NCBI GenBank assembly: GCA_003116995.1
Contig: BDSL01000015.1
Span: 310,001-374,000, forward strand
Origin: Yamagishiella unicocca
Taxonomy: Eukaryota > Chlorophyta > Chlorophyceae > Chlamydomonadales > Volvocaceae
Reading direction: 5' to 3'
DNA: 64,000 bases
The notes beneath the pieces are model-generated. The model had not been told where the DNA came from and did not search any database. It saw nothing but the letters and a program-made list of their open reading frames with translations. The position numbers were made by a program, and so were the translations under genes. This document shows, piece after piece, positions 61,901 through 64,000 of this stretch (the first letter of the stretch is position 1; each line of letters starts with the position of its first letter).

Positions 61901-64000
61901 TCCCACTCTCCGGCACCACCGCCGGCTCCTCGCCAACCCAGAACACCCGGAAGGCGCGTCCGAGCACCGCCACGGGCCGCCGGGGCCCGACCGCCGCCGC
62001 CCTCGGAAGGGCGCCCGCGGCTGGGGCTGTCGCTCCCGCCGCCGCTCGGATAGAAGCGATGCAAGGCGCCGCCGCCTTGCGCTCCGAGACCAGCTGCAGC
62101 CGCCATGCCGCCGCCGCTGCCGCCGCTCTCGGCTGGGGCACCCAACCGGCGCATCCGTGCAGGACCCAGTTCACGACCGCCAGCTCCTGCGCCAGCGCCA
62201 GCGCCACCGCCTTCGTTGTCGTCCATTTCCTGGTCGGGATCCGCACCGCGAATAATGCGAGGTCCCGTGCCCCCCGCACGTGTTCCGCGACCGCCACGGC
62301 GGCCACTCGCAGAGCCCCTCCCGCCGGCTCCGCGACCTGTTCCCGATGGCGCTGCGGCGCCGCCACGGCCGCTGAGGCCGCCACCGCGACCGCCGCCGCC
62401 ACTTCCAGTACTCCCGGCTGCAAGGCAACAACGGAATGGGCCGGCGGGCGGCCGGAAGCCAGGGGGGATATGAGAAGAGCTGACGCAAGGAAGCTGGACC
62501 GACCCACACGACGATAGATAGTGACCCTTCGCCGTTAGGGTCCCGGATAGCTACCTGCCTGTACACCTCCCGAAGCTGCCTGTACACCTCCCAAAGCAAA
62601 ACGGGTCAATGCTACCGGCAGAACGGCAAGGGCGATCTGGGTCGGTCTCCTTTCGTTCCTTGCACCGCACGTTCGCAAAAACGTTCGCAAAAACATCTCA
62701 ACGTGTGGCCTCGCTCTCAGAGTACGTCCCGAGCCGGGGATAGCATATCCTGCGCCGGCAGTTGATACCTGACCCCTCCGCATCACCTGGCTCCTTCCTG
62801 GCAGACCCAGAATGCCCCAACAATGCGGCCCCTGAGCCGCCGGACGTCTTAAGCACCCTACCCATCCCCAGCAAACCCAGATGTGCCCTCCTAGCGAACG
62901 CGTTGGCCCCACACAAGCCAACCCATGCCTTCCCAGCAAACTAACCGTTAGCAGTTGGTGGCCCTGCTGCTGGCGCTCGCGGCGCCGACGCTGTCGGAGC
63001 CGCTGCTGTGGTCGCAGGCGCCCCTGGAGCGCCTGGCCCACTCTTCATCAGCAGCTCGAGAGCCCCTGCTGCCAGGAAGAGCTCGTCCTCCAGGGATGGC
63101 CGCCCGCGCCGTCGTGGGGCTGCCGCCGCTCCCGCGGAGCTCTGGGCATTATCCCCCTCCGGAGCGGCCTCGTCAGCACCCTCTTTTGCGCACACTGTAG
63201 TCTTCGCAACGCCGCCCCCCCGTTCTCCCGCCCCACTAGCTTCCTCCTGGGCTGGGTTTGGTACGAGCATTGCGTGCTGCTGAACCGCAGGTCGAGGTTG
63301 CTGCTCCCGCTGCTGCCCGACAACACTGCCGGCTCTGGTATCCTTCTCTTCTTCAGGCTGAAGCGAGGCATCGGGGAGACGGGCCTGCCGCGTCCGGTTA
63401 TGCTGCACCCGCTGCTTAGCAATTTGCTTTGGCGACGAGCGGATCTCTGGGGCGGGAGCTTGCTCCTTGTCCTGGGATCCTCCTCCGCTGCTCCTGCCTT
63501 GCTGCCCGCCATCCACGTTTGGGCCCTGGGGTTGTTGCTTGGGCACCGCGACATCTGCCGCCACATTCGCGTCACCCTGCGCCTCCGCATTGTTCCTGTC
63601 CGAGCTGCGATCTGCAGGCTGCTCTGCCTCAGCGGCGTTGCGGAGCCTCTGTTGCTGCAGTCTGAGGACATCCCGCTGAACCTGCTTTATATAGTGCAAA
63701 TCAGAATGTCGCAGAAGCCATCCCATTGTGGGGCTGTTGTCAATCAGCCGGCCGAGCCCCTCGTCTTGCGCTGCACTCCACGGCATGCCGGAGACGTCTG
63801 GTCCGTCGCCGGTACCTTCAAACTGTCGCTGCTGCAAAGGTGGCGGCATGTCCTTCCCCGCGAGCGCACCGTTCAAATATCCCTGTATTGGTTCGTCCAC
63901 CAGCGGTTGCTGCATGGCCTGCGCTGTGGACGGTCCCCGCGCGCGGAGGGGTAGGTCTTTACCCTGGGGCTCATGGGAGCCAGCTTCACCGTCACGCGCC
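58958..64000 (-). CDS. Low-complexity nuclear protein with AT-hooks, RGG stretch and poly-Gln; 5' end beyond window
   Basis: Not assigned to a family. Four exons join in phase in coding order: 64000 (open at the edge) to 62946, 62417-60739, 60240-59931, 59607-58958, ~1,231 readable codons ending NLSLVAE-stop. The first exon is Gln/Ala-rich and ends near an AT-hook-like PRRRGRPSLEDE. The second starts with an Arg-Gly-rich stretch (GRGAGGRGSASGRRGGRG), then a less repetitive block (VFCSPLLHEQLIAQRNPNQQ), then several poly-Gln runs, the last ~60 residues long. The third carries a second AT-hook (KRRGRPPK). AT-hooks bind the minor groove of AT-rich DNA, so a chromatin or transcription role is inferred. 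No enzymatic domain was seen. The intron 62945-62418 could hide a small exon, but the flanking phases already match without one. Confidence 0.68.
60762..60935 (-). repeat. CAG/CAA tract coding poly-Gln in the AT-hook protein
   Basis: On the coding strand a mixed CAG/CAA run codes ~60 residues, nearly all Gln with occasional Arg, His and Lys, at the end of exon 62417-60739. Mixed codons make it less slippage-prone than a pure CAG repeat. A shorter run lies at 61120-61165. Confidence 0.92.

Overview
This window is nuclear DNA from a green alga, most likely a volvocine/chlamydomonadalean species. The reasons are very GC-rich sequence, genes split into many short exons by GC-rich introns packed with minisatellites, TGTAA motifs downstream of stops, and gene families that are eukaryotic and plant/algal in character (TOR, a LAG1-type ceramide synthase, a MORN-repeat PIP kinase, JMJD6, aspartyl aminopeptidase, a two-domain NAD synthetase). 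Long open frames that cross introns or run antisense are GC artefacts; exons were instead joined by splice-site phase and by family resemblance.

Layout. (1) 86-25070, plus strand: the C-terminal ~2,257 residues of the TOR kinase in 43 exons; its 5' part lies off the left edge. The last kinase intron but three (20010-23302) carries a retroelement with a reverse-transcriptase frame on the opposite strand. (2) 26835-28666, plus: a complete four-exon ceramide synthase. (3) 29876-37053, minus: a phosphatidylinositol-4-phosphate 5-kinase with N-terminal MORN repeats, 14 supported exons plus a tentative first exon. (4) 37686-41910, plus: a JMJD6-like JmjC oxygenase with a poly-Ser and Arg/Ser tail. 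(5) 42953-48222, minus: aspartyl aminopeptidase (M18), 12 exons, 559 aa. (6) 48748-56953, plus: glutamine-dependent NAD+ synthetase, 18 exons, 769 aa. (7) 58958-64000, minus: the C-terminal ~1,230 residues of a low-complexity nuclear protein with AT-hooks, RGG and poly-Gln, which runs off the right edge. The last six genes are arranged alternately tail-to-tail and head-to-head.

The genes do not form a pathway; they are ordinary housekeeping and signalling genes. TOR, ceramide synthesis and PI(4,5)P2 synthesis are all growth or membrane signalling, but their adjacency is probably coincidental.

The unusual content is in the introns: a five-copy retroelement family whose copies all keep the same end and lose the other; several families of 20-45 bp dispersed motifs; and at least seven places where a splice site together with the adjoining exon edge has been tandemly duplicated into the intron. 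Two introns appear to use GC-AG boundaries. I found no evidence of a new multi-gene biological system.
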